From positions 518,556-582,555 of the forward strand of contig NZ_NMUL01000012.1 of NCBI RefSeq assembly GCF_002234595.1: a stretch of 64,000 nucleotides of DNA, written 5' to 3'. Source of the stretch: Amycolatopsis vastitatis (GTDB lineage: Bacteria > Actinomycetota > Actinomycetes > Mycobacteriales > Pseudonocardiaceae). This document shows, piece after piece, positions 22,972 to 31,141 of this stretch. The notes under the pieces are model-generated. The model saw only the letters and a list, made by a program, of their open reading frames with translations, was not told the DNA's origin and searched no databases. Both the position numbers and the translations under genes were made by a program. Within the stretch, counting starts at the first letter, position 1, and every line of letters begins with the position of its first letter.

Positions 22972-24215
22972 CCACCGAATCCGCACAGGCACCCGCGAGC
23001 ACCGCGGAAAAGCCGTGGCCCGTCCGGACCGTCGCGCGCAAGATCGGCGACTGGATCCACCGGCTCGGCACCGTGTGGGTCGAGGGCCAGGTCACGCAGG
23101 TCAATTCGCGGCCGAACACGCAGACCGCGTTCCTGACGCTGCGTGACCCCTCGGCGGACGTCTCGATGTCGGTCACCTGCCCGAACTGGCTGATCCGCGA
23201 GATGGAGCCGCCGCTGCGCGAAGGCGCGAGCGTGGTGGTGCACGCGAAACCGTCGTACTTCTTCGGCCGCGGCACGATCAGCCTGCGTGCCGACCAGATC
23301 CGCGCCGTCGGCATCGGTGAGCTGCTGGCCCGGATCGAACGCCTGCGCAAGCTGCTGGCCGCCGAAGGCCTGTTCTCGCCGCAGCGCAAGCGGCCGATCC
23401 CGTTCCTGCCGAAGGGCGTCGGGCTGGTCACCGGCCGCGCGTCGGCCGCCGAGCGGGACGTACTGGTCAACGCGCAGGCGCGCTGGCCCCACGTCAAGTT
23501 CAAGGTCCTGAACACCGCCGTGCAGGGCTCGCAGGCCGTGCCGCAGATCATGCGCGCGCTGAGGATCCTGGACGCCGACCCCGAAATCGACGTCATCGTC
23601 ATCGCCCGGGGCGGCGGCAGCGTCGAGGACCTGCTGCCGTTCTCCGACGAGGCACTCTGCCGCGCGGTGTCGGCCGCCGGCACGCCGGTGGTCAGCGCGA
23701 TCGGGCACGAGCCCGACACCCCGCTGCTCGACCACGTCGCCGACCTGCGCTGCTCGACTCCCACCGACGCGAGCAAGCGCATCGTGCCGGACGTCCGCGA
23801 GGAGACCGAGCGGGTGCGCCAGATGCGTGACCGCGGGCGCCGCGCCCTGCACGGCTGGGTCGACACCCAGGCACGGCTGCTCAACCAGATCCGCAGCCGC
23901 CCGTCGCTGGCCGACCCGCTGGGGCCGGTCCAGCGCCGCCAGGACGACGTCGACGTCCACCGCGAACGCGCGCGCCGCGCCATGCTGACCCTGCTCGCCA
24001 AGGACCAGGCCGAGATCGCGAGCGCGCGGGCCCGGCTGACCGCGCTCGGCCCGGCCGCGACGCTGGCCCGCGGGTACGCGGTCGTGCAGTTCGTCGACGC
24101 CGAAGGCAACCTCCAGGTACTCCGCTCCGTCTCCGAAGTCGAGACCGGTGCCCGGCTGCGCGTGCGCGTGGGCGACGGCGCGATCGGCGCGGTGGCGGAA
24201 GGAGAGCAGGGGTGA
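22968..24215 (+). CDS. xseA: Exodeoxyribonuclease VII large subunit
   Basis: A 415-residue XseA. An N-terminal OB-fold (WVEGQVTQ ... FLTLRDPSADVSMSV) is followed by the catalytic core with GLVTGRASAAERDV, ARGGGSVEDLLPFSDE and SAIGHEPDTPLLD, then a C-terminal coiled region. With several XseB copies it degrades single-stranded DNA in repair. GTG start overlaps the previous stop, and its own stop overlaps the next gene, forming a four-gene coupled operon with xseB. Confidence 0.95.
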   Translation: MTTESAQAPASTAEKPWPVRTVARKIGDWIHRLGTVWVEGQVTQVNSRPNTQTAFLTLRDPSADVSMSVTCPNWLIREMEPPLREGASVVVHAKPSYFFGRGTISLRADQIRAVGIGELLARIERLRKLLAAEGLFSPQRKRPIPFLPKGVGLVTGRASAAERDVLVNAQARWPHVKFKVLNTAVQGSQAVPQIMRALRILDADPEIDVIVIARGGGSVEDLLPFSDEALCRAVSAAGTPVVSAIGHEPDTPLLDHVADLRCSTPTDASKRIVPDVREETERVRQMRDRGRRALHGWVDTQARLLNQIRSRPSLADPLGPVQRRQDDVDVHRERARRAMLTLLAKDQAEIASARARLTALGPAATLARGYAVVQFVDAEGNLQVLRSVSEVETGARLRVRVGDGAIGAVAEGEQG

Positions 24216-24610
24216 AGGCGACGTTCCTCCCGCTCACCGTGGACGCGGCCCGGCGCCTGGGCGCGCGGCCGCTGCTGGACCAGGCGGTGCGCACCGACCG
24301 GGCCGCCGCCGAATGCTGGACGGCGTTGCTCGCCGGCTGCGGCAGCGCCGCCCGTCGCGACCTGGGGCCGCAGCTGCGGCGGCTGTCCGAGGCGACGTCG
24401 ACGCAGGTGGGCTCGCGCTGGTGGTTCGCCGAGGGAGCCGGGCACCGCAAGCGGGTCGCCGGTGCGCAGGAGAACCTCGAAGAAGCGATCGCGGACGGTG
24501 ACGGGCAGGAGTTCGCCCTCGCGTTCGTCGGGTACGACCACGCGATGGCCAGCGCGGTAGTGTGCGCGAACAGCGTGCGAACCCCGAAGGTCGGAGAACA
24601 CCGAGCGTGA
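24212..24610 (+). CDS. Hypothetical protein between xseA and xseB, 132 aa
   Basis: Not recognised. A helical cytoplasmic protein with no membrane segment; notable parts are RTDRAAAECWTALLAGCGSAARRDL, SRWWFAEGAGHRKR and FALAFVGYDHAM. It is wedged between xseA and xseB with GTGA overlaps on both sides, so it is certainly translated. Its position suggests a role with exonuclease VII, or simply a lineage-specific passenger; M. tuberculosis has xseA and xseB adjacent (from memory), so the insertion is lineage-specific. Confidence 0.7.
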   Translation: MKATFLPLTVDAARRLGARPLLDQAVRTDRAAAECWTALLAGCGSAARRDLGPQLRRLSEATSTQVGSRWWFAEGAGHRKRVAGAQENLEEAIADGDGQEFALAFVGYDHAMASAVVCANSVRTPKVGEHRA

Positions 24611-24828
24611 GTGAACAAGCCAGCGAGGAACTCGGCTACGAGCAGGCCCGCGACCGCCTCGTCGACGTCGTCCGCGAGCTCGAAGCCGGTGGCCTGTCCC
24701 TCGAGCAGTCGCTCGCGTTGTGGGAGAAGGGCGAGAAGCTCGCGAAGGTCTGTGAGCGCCATCTCGAAGGCGCCCGCGAGCGCATCGAAGCCGCACTGGC
24801 GTCCGTAGAGGACGACTCCGAGCAGTGA
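24607..24828 (+). CDS. xseB: Exodeoxyribonuclease VII small subunit
   Basis: A 73-residue XseB with the family core GYEQARDRLVDVVRELEAGGLSLEQSLALWEKGE split across two helices that wrap XseA's coiled coil. GTG at 24607 overlaps the upstream stop (GTGA). An in-frame ATG 15 codons upstream exists but lies inside the previous gene and adds non-family residues. Confidence 0.93.
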   Translation: MSEQASEELGYEQARDRLVDVVRELEAGGLSLEQSLALWEKGEKLAKVCERHLEGARERIEAALASVEDDSEQ

Positions 24829-24913
24829 GGTAGGCCATGCCGACGGTATCTGGAAACACGGCCGGTATCTGACAGACTGTCTACCCGCCAGTTCCACGAT
24901 CCGGGAGGCAATG

Positions 24914-25963
24914 ATGTCCACCGCAGAGAGTCGTCGTGAAGCGCCCGACCGCAACCTCGCGATGGAGCTGGTCCGGGTCACCGAAGCCGCCGCCATGGCC
25001 GCCGGCCGCTGGGTCGGCCGCGGCGACAAGATCGGCGGCGACGGCGCGGCCGTCGACGCGATGCGCCAGCTCGTCTCGACGGTGTCGATGCGCGGGGTCG
25101 TGGTGATCGGCGAGGGCGAGAAGGACGAAGCCCCGATGCTGTTCAACGGCGAAGAGGTCGGCAACGGGGACGGCCCGGACTGCGACGTCGCGGTCGACCC
25201 GGTCGACGGCACCACGCTGATGGCCAAGGGCATGCCGAACGCGCTCGCCGTGCTGGCGGTCGCCGAGCGCGGCGCGATGTTCGACCCGTCCGCGGTGTTC
25301 TACATGGAGAAGCTGGCCGTCGGGCCGGAGGCGGCGGGCAAGGTCGAGCTCGGCGCGCCGATCGCGGAGAACATCCGCCGGGTCGCCAAGGCGAAGAACA
25401 GCAGCGTCGGCGACGTCACCGTGTGCATCCTCGACCGCCCGCGCCACGAGCAGATCATCAAGGAGGTCCGCGAGGCCGGCGCGCGGATCCGGTTCATCTC
25501 CGACGGCGACGTCGCGGGCGCGATCGCCGCGGCCCGCCCGACCACCGGCGTCGACATGCTGATCGGCATCGGCGGCACCCCCGAGGGCATCATCGCGGCC
25601 TGCGCGATGAAGTGCCTCGGCGGCGAGCTGCAGGGCCGGCTGTGGCCGAAGGACGACGCCGAGCGCGAGAAGGCCCTCGCCGCCGGGCACGACCTCGACC
25701 GGATCCTGCTGAACGACGACCTGGTGCGCGGCGACAACGTCTTCTTCTGCGCCACCGGCGTCACCGACGGCGACCTGCTGCGCGGCGTCCACTACCGCGA
25801 GGGCGGCGCGACGACGCAGTCCATCGTGATGCGGTCCAAGTCCGGGACCGTCAGAATGATCGACGGCTACCACCGGCTGAACAAGCTGCGGGCGTACTCC
25901 TCGGTCAACTTCGACGGCCACCTGGACGCGCCCGCCGACGACGTCGTGCCCCCGCTGCCGTAA
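24914..25963 (+). CDS. glpX: Class II fructose-1,6-bisphosphatase
   Basis: A 349-residue GlpX enzyme hydrolysing fructose 1,6-bisphosphate in gluconeogenesis. Visible motifs are GEGEKDEAPMLFNGEEVG (metal-binding acidic residues), DPVDGTT, SDGDVAGAI and IGIGGTPEGI. Two in-frame ATGs at 24911 and 24914 follow GGGAGG (24903-24908); the second has better spacing. Position matches Rv1099c. The next gene, a protease, begins 8 bp after the stop with its own Shine-Dalgarno and may be cotranscribed. Confidence 0.94.
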   Translation: MSTAESRREAPDRNLAMELVRVTEAAAMAAGRWVGRGDKIGGDGAAVDAMRQLVSTVSMRGVVVIGEGEKDEAPMLFNGEEVGNGDGPDCDVAVDPVDGTTLMAKGMPNALAVLAVAERGAMFDPSAVFYMEKLAVGPEAAGKVELGAPIAENIRRVAKAKNSSVGDVTVCILDRPRHEQIIKEVREAGARIRFISDGDVAGAIAAARPTTGVDMLIGIGGTPEGIIAACAMKCLGGELQGRLWPKDDAEREKALAAGHDLDRILLNDDLVRGDNVFFCATGVTDGDLLRGVHYREGGATTQSIVMRSKSGTVRMIDGYHRLNKLRAYSSVNFDGHLDAPADDVVPPLP

Positions 25964-25971
25964 GGAGATCC

Positions 25972-26724
25972 GTGACCAGGCGAGCCCCGGCCCTGTTGGC
26001 ATCGTGCGTGCTCGCCCTGGTCCCCGGCACCGCCGCGGCCGCTCCCGCCGTCGTCGGGGGTTCGGACGCGGACCAGCCGTACCCGTTCGCGGTGTCGCTG
26101 CATTCCGCGTCGGGGAAGCTGTTCTGCGCCGGCGCGCTGATCGCGCCCACGTGGGTGGTCACGGCCGCGCACTGTGCGTTCGACAAGACCCCGGCCGCCA
26201 TCTCGATGCGGACGGGCTCGAACGACGTCGGCCAAGGTGGCGAGGTCGCCCCGGTCGCCACGATCGTCGTGAACCCGGCGTTCAACACGCAGAGCCCGGC
26301 GGGCGACATCGCGCTGCTGCGGCTGGCGGCGCCGGCCGCGGCGGCCCCGGTCACGCTCGCGACGGCCGCGGCGCCGGGCACGGCGACCCGGATCCTCGGC
26401 TGGGGCCAGACGTGCCCGAAGGTCGGCTGCGGCGGGCTCCCGACGACGCTGCAGCAGCTCGACACGCACATCGTCGAGGGCTCGAAGTGCACGTCGGTGT
26501 TCGACGGGACGGCCGAGCTGTGCACGGACAACCCGGGCGGCAAGGCCGGGGCCTGCTTCGGCGACTCCGGTGGTCCCCAGATCGTCCGGGACGGCGACCA
26601 GTGGCGGCTCGTCGGCGTCACCAGCCGTCCGGGCAACAACGACCCCGAATGCGCGTCGGCGCCGTCGATCTACACCTCCGTCGTCGCCTACGCGCCGTGG
26701 ATCGCGGAGAAGACGAAAGCCTGA
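25972..26724 (+). CDS. Secreted trypsin-like serine protease (S1)
   Basis: A 250-residue exported protease. A signal peptide (to about residue 24) is followed almost at once by VVGGSDA, the mature N-terminus of chymotrypsin-fold enzymes, so the propeptide is very short. The triad is His67 (TAAHC), Asp112 (GDIALL) and Ser199 (FGDSGGP), with six or more Cys for disulfides. The residue at the place of trypsin Asp189 (six before Ser199) is Gly, so cleavage after Arg/Lys is not assured. GTG start with AAGGAG 5 bp upstream. It is absent from the mycobacterial gene order and looks like an accessory insertion. Confidence 0.88.
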   Translation: MTRRAPALLASCVLALVPGTAAAAPAVVGGSDADQPYPFAVSLHSASGKLFCAGALIAPTWVVTAAHCAFDKTPAAISMRTGSNDVGQGGEVAPVATIVVNPAFNTQSPAGDIALLRLAAPAAAAPVTLATAAAPGTATRILGWGQTCPKVGCGGLPTTLQQLDTHIVEGSKCTSVFDGTAELCTDNPGGKAGACFGDSGGPQIVRDGDQWRLVGVTSRPGNNDPECASAPSIYTSVVAYAPWIAEKTKA

Positions 26725-26738
26725 ACTGAAAGCCTGAA

Positions 26739-27728
26739 CTACTCGGCGTTGCTCGAGTGGCCCGGGAACAGGTGGGCCTCCGGGTCGAGCGCGACGGCGA
26801 TGTTGTTGACGGCCGTCGCGGCTTCGCCGAAGCCGGTCGCGATCAGCTTGACCTTCCCCGGGTACGCGGCGACGTCACCGGCGGCGTAGACGCGTTCGCG
26901 TGCGGTCGCCATCGTCGAGTCGACGGCGATGGCCCGGTGGTGGATCTCCAGGCCCCAGCTTTCGATCGGGCCGAGGTCGGCGGTGAACCCGAGCGCCGCG
27001 ACGACGGCGTTGGCCGGGAGCCGCTCGTCGCCCGCGCCCTTGATCGAGACGTCGACGGCTTCGAGCGTCCCGTCCGGCGCTTCCACGAACCGCGTGACCT
27101 CGGCGTCGGTGATGATCCGGGTGCCGAGCTCGCGGGCCTGCCGGACGATCGACTCGGCGGCGCGGAACTTCGCGCGGCGGTGCACGAGCGTCACGCTCGC
27201 CGCGACCGGGTGCAGCGCGAGGATCCAGTCGAACGCCGAGTCGCCGCCGCCGACGACCACGACGTGCTGACCCGCGTGCGCCTGCAGCGACGGGACGAAG
27301 TGGACCATGCCGCGGCCGAGCCAGCCGTCGCCGGCCGGCAGCGGGCGCGGGGTGAACTCGCCGATGCCCGCGGTGATCAGCACCGCGCCGGCGCGCAGCG
27401 TCTCGCCGCCGTCGAGGGTCAGCTCGACGCCGTCCCCGAGGGTCTCCAGCTTCTCGGCCTTGCGCCCCAGCAGGTACTTCGGCTTCCACGGCGCGGCCTG
27501 CTTCACCAGGCCGTCGACGAGGTCGCGGCCGCGGACCTCGGCGAACCCGCCGACGTCGTAGATCATCTTCTCCGGGTACATCGCCGTCACCTGGCCGCCG
27601 GGCTCGGGCAGCGAGTCGACCACCGCCATCGAAAGACCGCGGAACCCGGCGTAGTAGGCGGCGAACAGGCCCGTCGGACCCGCGCCGATGATCACGAGGT
27701 CGTACGAGTCGCCGTCGGCGTCAGTCAT
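26739..27728 (-). CDS. Ferredoxin-NADP reductase, type 2 (TrxB-like)
   Basis: A 329-residue FAD/NAD(P) oxidoreductase. The FAD site GAGPTGLFAAYYAG is at the N-terminus; the NADPH site VVVGGGDSAFDW is central; YAAGDVAAYPGKVKLIATGFGEAA closes the FAD domain. There is no CxxC redox pair, and PEPGGQVTAMYPEKMIYDVGGF is typical of the thioredoxin reductase-like ferredoxin-NADP+ reductases. It would shuttle electrons between NADPH and ferredoxin. The start is ATG 27728. It ends 14 bp from the convergent protease. Confidence 0.85.
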   Translation of the reverse strand: MTDADGDSYDLVIIGAGPTGLFAAYYAGFRGLSMAVVDSLPEPGGQVTAMYPEKMIYDVGGFAEVRGRDLVDGLVKQAAPWKPKYLLGRKAEKLETLGDGVELTLDGGETLRAGAVLITAGIGEFTPRPLPAGDGWLGRGMVHFVPSLQAHAGQHVVVVGGGDSAFDWILALHPVAASVTLVHRRAKFRAAESIVRQARELGTRIITDAEVTRFVEAPDGTLEAVDVSIKGAGDERLPANAVVAALGFTADLGPIESWGLEIHHRAIAVDSTMATARERVYAAGDVAAYPGKVKLIATGFGEAATAVNNIAVALDPEAHLFPGHSSNAE

Positions 27729-27837
27729 GCTCGCTCCAGCCAGTGGTGGATGGCGGTGATCGAGAACACATCCGATCCTAGCGTCGCGGACCGCCGAGGG
27801 TGGGCGACGCCACCACGCGGCGACCCGCGAACAGGTC

Positions 27838-27843
27838 CAGAAT
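27838..27843 (+). promoter_or_regulatory. -10-like CAGAAT before fumC
   Basis: CAGAAT ends 7 bp before the fumC ATG, with no Shine-Dalgarno in between, fitting a leaderless transcript. Confidence 0.4.
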
Positions 27844-27850
27844 CGGTGTC

Positions 27851-29248
27851 ATGGCTGATCAGGAATACCGGATCGAACACGACACGATGGGCGAGGTCCG
27901 CGTGCCTGCCGACGCGCTCTACCGCGCGCAGACCCAGCGGGCCGTGGAGAACTTCCCCATCTCCGGCCGGGGCCTGGAGCGCGCCCAGATCCGCGCGCTC
28001 GGCCTGCTCAAGGCGGCCGCCGCGCGGGTGAACCTCAAGCTGGGCGTGCTCGACGCCGACGTGGCGGACGCCATCGCGGCCGCCGCCGACGAGGTCGCCG
28101 AGGGCGTCCACGACGCGCACTTCCCGATCGACGTGTTCCAGACCGGGTCGGGGACGTCGTCGAACATGAACGCCAACGAGGTCATCGCGACGCTGGCTTC
28201 GCGCGCGCTCGGCCGCGACGTGCACCCGAACGACCACGTCAACGCGTCGCAGTCGTCGAACGACACGTTCCCGACGACCATCCACGTCGCCGCCACCGAA
28301 GCCGTGCTCAAGGACGTCATCCCGGCGCTCGAATACCTCGCCGGCGCCATCGAGGTGCGCGCCGCGGAGTGGGCCGACGTGGTGAAGTCCGGCCGGACGC
28401 ACCTGATGGACGCGGTGCCGATCACGCTCGGCCAGGAGGCGGGCGCGTGGGCGTCGCAGGTCCGCTACGGCGTCGAACGGCTGAAGTCGGGCCTGCCGCG
28501 GCTGGGCGAGCTGCCGATCGGCGGCACGGCCGTCGGGTCCGGCCTGAACGCGCCGGACGGCTTCGGCTCGTCGGTCGCCGCGGAACTCGCGACGGTGACC
28601 GGGCTGCCGCTGACCGAGGCCCGCGACCACTTCGAGGCGCAGGCGACGCAGGACAGCGTCGTCGAGACGTCCGGGCACCTGCGCACGGTCGCCGTGTCGC
28701 TCAACAAGATCGCCAACGACCTGCGGTGGCTGGGTTCCGGCCCGCGCACCGGCCTCGCCGAGCTGGCGCTGCCGGACCTGCAGCCGGGCTCGTCGATCAT
28801 GCCGGGCAAGGTGAACCCGGTGATCCCGGAGGCGACGCTGCAGGTGGTCGCGCAGGTGATCGGCAACGACGCGGCCGTGGCGTTCGCCGGTGCCGCGGGC
28901 AACTTCCAGCTGAACGTCAACCTGCCGGTGATCGCGCGGAACGTCCTCGAGTCGGCACGTCTGCTCGCGGCCGTTTCGCGGCTGCTGGCGGACAAGGTGC
29001 TCGCGGGCATCACCGTGAACACCGAGCGCACGCGGACCTACGCCGAAGGCTCGCCGTCGATCGTGACGCCGTTGAACAAGTACATCGGCTACGAAGAAGC
29101 GGCCGCGGTCGCGAAGCAGGCTTTGAAGGAGCTGAAGACGATTCGCGAGGTCGTCATCGAGCGCGGGTACGTGAAGGACGGCAAGCTCACCGAAGAGCAG
29201 CTGGACGAGGCCCTCGACGTGCTGCGCATGGCCCGCGGCGGCCGCTGA
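27851..29248 (+). CDS. fumC: Fumarate hydratase, class II
   Basis: A 465-residue homotetrameric fumarase interconverting fumarate and malate in the TCA cycle. The N-terminus YRIEHDTMGEVRVPADALYRAQTQRA, the SSNDTFPT segment, GRTHLMDAVPITLGQE (catalytic His) and the signature GSSIMPGKVNP are all present. Related aspartase is less likely because of the N-terminal pattern and the synteny with Rv1098c. ATG 27851 is chosen on the leaderless -10 and family length. Confidence 0.93.
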   Translation: MADQEYRIEHDTMGEVRVPADALYRAQTQRAVENFPISGRGLERAQIRALGLLKAAAARVNLKLGVLDADVADAIAAAADEVAEGVHDAHFPIDVFQTGSGTSSNMNANEVIATLASRALGRDVHPNDHVNASQSSNDTFPTTIHVAATEAVLKDVIPALEYLAGAIEVRAAEWADVVKSGRTHLMDAVPITLGQEAGAWASQVRYGVERLKSGLPRLGELPIGGTAVGSGLNAPDGFGSSVAAELATVTGLPLTEARDHFEAQATQDSVVETSGHLRTVAVSLNKIANDLRWLGSGPRTGLAELALPDLQPGSSIMPGKVNPVIPEATLQVVAQVIGNDAAVAFAGAAGNFQLNVNLPVIARNVLESARLLAAVSRLLADKVLAGITVNTERTRTYAEGSPSIVTPLNKYIGYEEAAAVAKQALKELKTIREVVIERGYVKDGKLTEEQLDEALDVLRMARGGR

Positions 29249-29319
29249 CCAGGGAAAACGTCCCGTTGTCCTGACAGTGCCGACTAGAAACTGTCGGTGG
29301 TCCGGGTCATGATGTCCGG

Positions 29320-30852
29320 GTGTTGCTGAGCGAGTTGGTCCGCGCGTCCGCCGAGCTGGCGGCGACCAGGTCCAGGAAGGCGAAGATCGCCCTCCTGGCC
29401 GCGGTGCTGCGCGCGGCGGAGATCGCCGAGCTGCCCACGGTGATCGCGTACCTGACCGGGCAGACGGCGCAGGACAGGCTGGGTGCGGGCTGGCGCACCC
29501 TGGCCGGGCTGGGCACGTCGCCGGCGGCGGAGCCCGTCGTCACGGTGACCGAGGTGGACGCGGCCCTGACGGCGGCCGCGGGCGTCGCGGCGGGCACCGG
29601 GTCGAACACGCGGCGGCAGGAAGTGCTGCGGGCGTTGTTCGAGCGGCTGACGGAGGACGAGCAGCAGTTCCTGTTCCGGCTGGTCACCGGCGAGCTGCGG
29701 CAGGGCGCGCTGGAAGGCGTGATGGTCGACGCGATCGCGGCGGCGGCCGAAGTCCCGGCCGAGGCCGTGCGGCGGGCCTTCATGCTGTCCGGGAAGCTGG
29801 GCGTCACCGGGGTCGCGGCGATGACCGGCGGCCAGGCGGCGCTGGCGGAGTTCCGGCTCACGCTCGGCACGCCGGTCAAGCCGATGCTGGCGTCGCCGGC
29901 CGAGTCGCTCGACGAGGCCGTCGCCGAGCACGCGGAGGCGATCGTCGAGTACAAAATGGACGGTGCGCGGATCCAGGTGCACCGCCAGGGCGACGAGGTG
30001 CACGTGTGGACGCGCACGTTGCGCGAGATCACCGGCAGCGTCGCCGAGCTGGTCGAACTTGTGCGGGCGCTGCCGTGCGAGTCGGTGGTGCTGGACGGCG
30101 AAACCCTCGCGCTGACCGACGCCGGGCGGCCGCGGCCGTTCCAGGACACGATGAGCCGGTTCGGCAGCACGCGCGAGGAGCAGGTCAAGGCGCTGCTGCT
30201 GCGGCCGTACTTCTTCGACTGCCTGCACCTCGACGGCGTCGACCTGCTGGACGCGCCGCTGTCCGAGCGCAACGCGGCCCTGCGCAAGGTCGCCGGGGCC
30301 CACGTGATCCCCGGCGAGGTGGGCACTTCCCGCGCGGACGCCGTGCTGGAGGCGGCCATGGAAGCGGGCCACGAAGGGGTGATGGTCAAGGACCTGGCGT
30401 CAGCGTACGCGGCCGGGCGGCGCGGGCGGGCGTGGCTGAAGGTCAAGCCGGTGCACACGATCGACCTGGTGGTGCTCGCGGCGGAGTGGGGCCACGGGCG
30501 GCGCACGGGCACGCTGTCGAACCTGCACCTGGGCGCCCGCGACCCGGACGGCGGCCCGCCGATCATGGTGGGCAAGACGTTCAAGGGCATGACCGACGAG
30601 CTGCTCGCCTGGCAGACCAGGACGTTCCAGGAGATCGAAACCCACCGCGACGACTGGACGGTCTACGTCCGCCCCGAGGTGGTGGTGGAGATCGAGCTGG
30701 ACAGCGCCCAGGTGAGCACCCGCTACCCGGGCGGCCTGGCCCTGCGGTTCGCCAGGGTGGTCCGCTACCGCCCGGACAAGGACCCGGCGGACGCGGACAC
30801 GATCGACACGGTCCGCGGCCTCCTGCACGGCGACCGCCCCGAAGGAGCCTGA
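29320..30852 (+). CDS. ATP-dependent DNA ligase (LigB-type)
   Basis: A 510-residue ATP-dependent ligase of the same build as mycobacterial LigB: an N-terminal DNA-binding domain (about 1-185), the adenylation domain with motif I EYKMDGARIQVH (nucleophile Lys212), motif III region VLDGETLAL, motif IV EGVMVKDL, motif V AWLKVKPVH, and a C-terminal OB-fold ending in RVVRYRPDKDPADADT. It seals nicks with ATP, supplementing the NAD-dependent LigA. GTG start at 29320. A 21-bp tandem array begins 2 bp after the stop. Confidence 0.92.
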   Translation: MLLSELVRASAELAATRSRKAKIALLAAVLRAAEIAELPTVIAYLTGQTAQDRLGAGWRTLAGLGTSPAAEPVVTVTEVDAALTAAAGVAAGTGSNTRRQEVLRALFERLTEDEQQFLFRLVTGELRQGALEGVMVDAIAAAAEVPAEAVRRAFMLSGKLGVTGVAAMTGGQAALAEFRLTLGTPVKPMLASPAESLDEAVAEHAEAIVEYKMDGARIQVHRQGDEVHVWTRTLREITGSVAELVELVRALPCESVVLDGETLALTDAGRPRPFQDTMSRFGSTREEQVKALLLRPYFFDCLHLDGVDLLDAPLSERNAALRKVAGAHVIPGEVGTSRADAVLEAAMEAGHEGVMVKDLASAYAAGRRGRAWLKVKPVHTIDLVVLAAEWGHGRRTGTLSNLHLGARDPDGGPPIMVGKTFKGMTDELLAWQTRTFQEIETHRDDWTVYVRPEVVVEIELDSAQVSTRYPGGLALRFARVVRYRPDKDPADADTIDTVRGLLHGDRPEGA

Positions 30853-30853
30853 C

Positions 30854-30979
30854 CGACCCCCCAGGCACGCGACCCGACCCTCCAGGCACGCGAGTCGACC
30901 GTCCAGGCACGCGAGTCGACCCTCCAATCACGTGTGATGCCCTTCCAATCACGAGTGATGCCCCCTCAATCACGCGAGA
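30854..30979. repeat. Six-unit 21-bp tandem array
   Basis: Six head-to-tail units of exactly 21 bp start right after the ligase stop. Units 1-3 carry CCAGGCACGCGA; units 4-6 carry CAATCACG followed by TGTGA, AGTGA or CGAGA. Several contain the inverted pair ATCAC-NN-GTGAT. Period equals two helical turns. It has no spacer variation and is not a CRISPR. Confidence 0.85.
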
Positions 30980-31141
30980 TGCCCCTCGCCTCCCGGAAAG
31001 GAGCTACGAAAGTCTCGATTACGACATCTCGTGCGTCGGCGGCGCTTTCCTCGTAAAAGGAAAGACGAAAGTCGATGTTGCCCGCTCCCCTTCCTCGCCA
31101 GAGTGGCTGACGGAGTTTCCGGCAGCCAGGGGAGAACCAGC

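Noticed and set aside
22871..24859. Long reverse-strand frames opposite xseA and xseB
   Set aside because: Shadow frames of a high-GC coding strand; xseA, xseB and their overlaps explain the region fully.
30854..30979. CRISPR array
   Set aside because: Units are contiguous with no unique spacers, the period is 21 bp and no cas genes are near; it is a tandem repeat.
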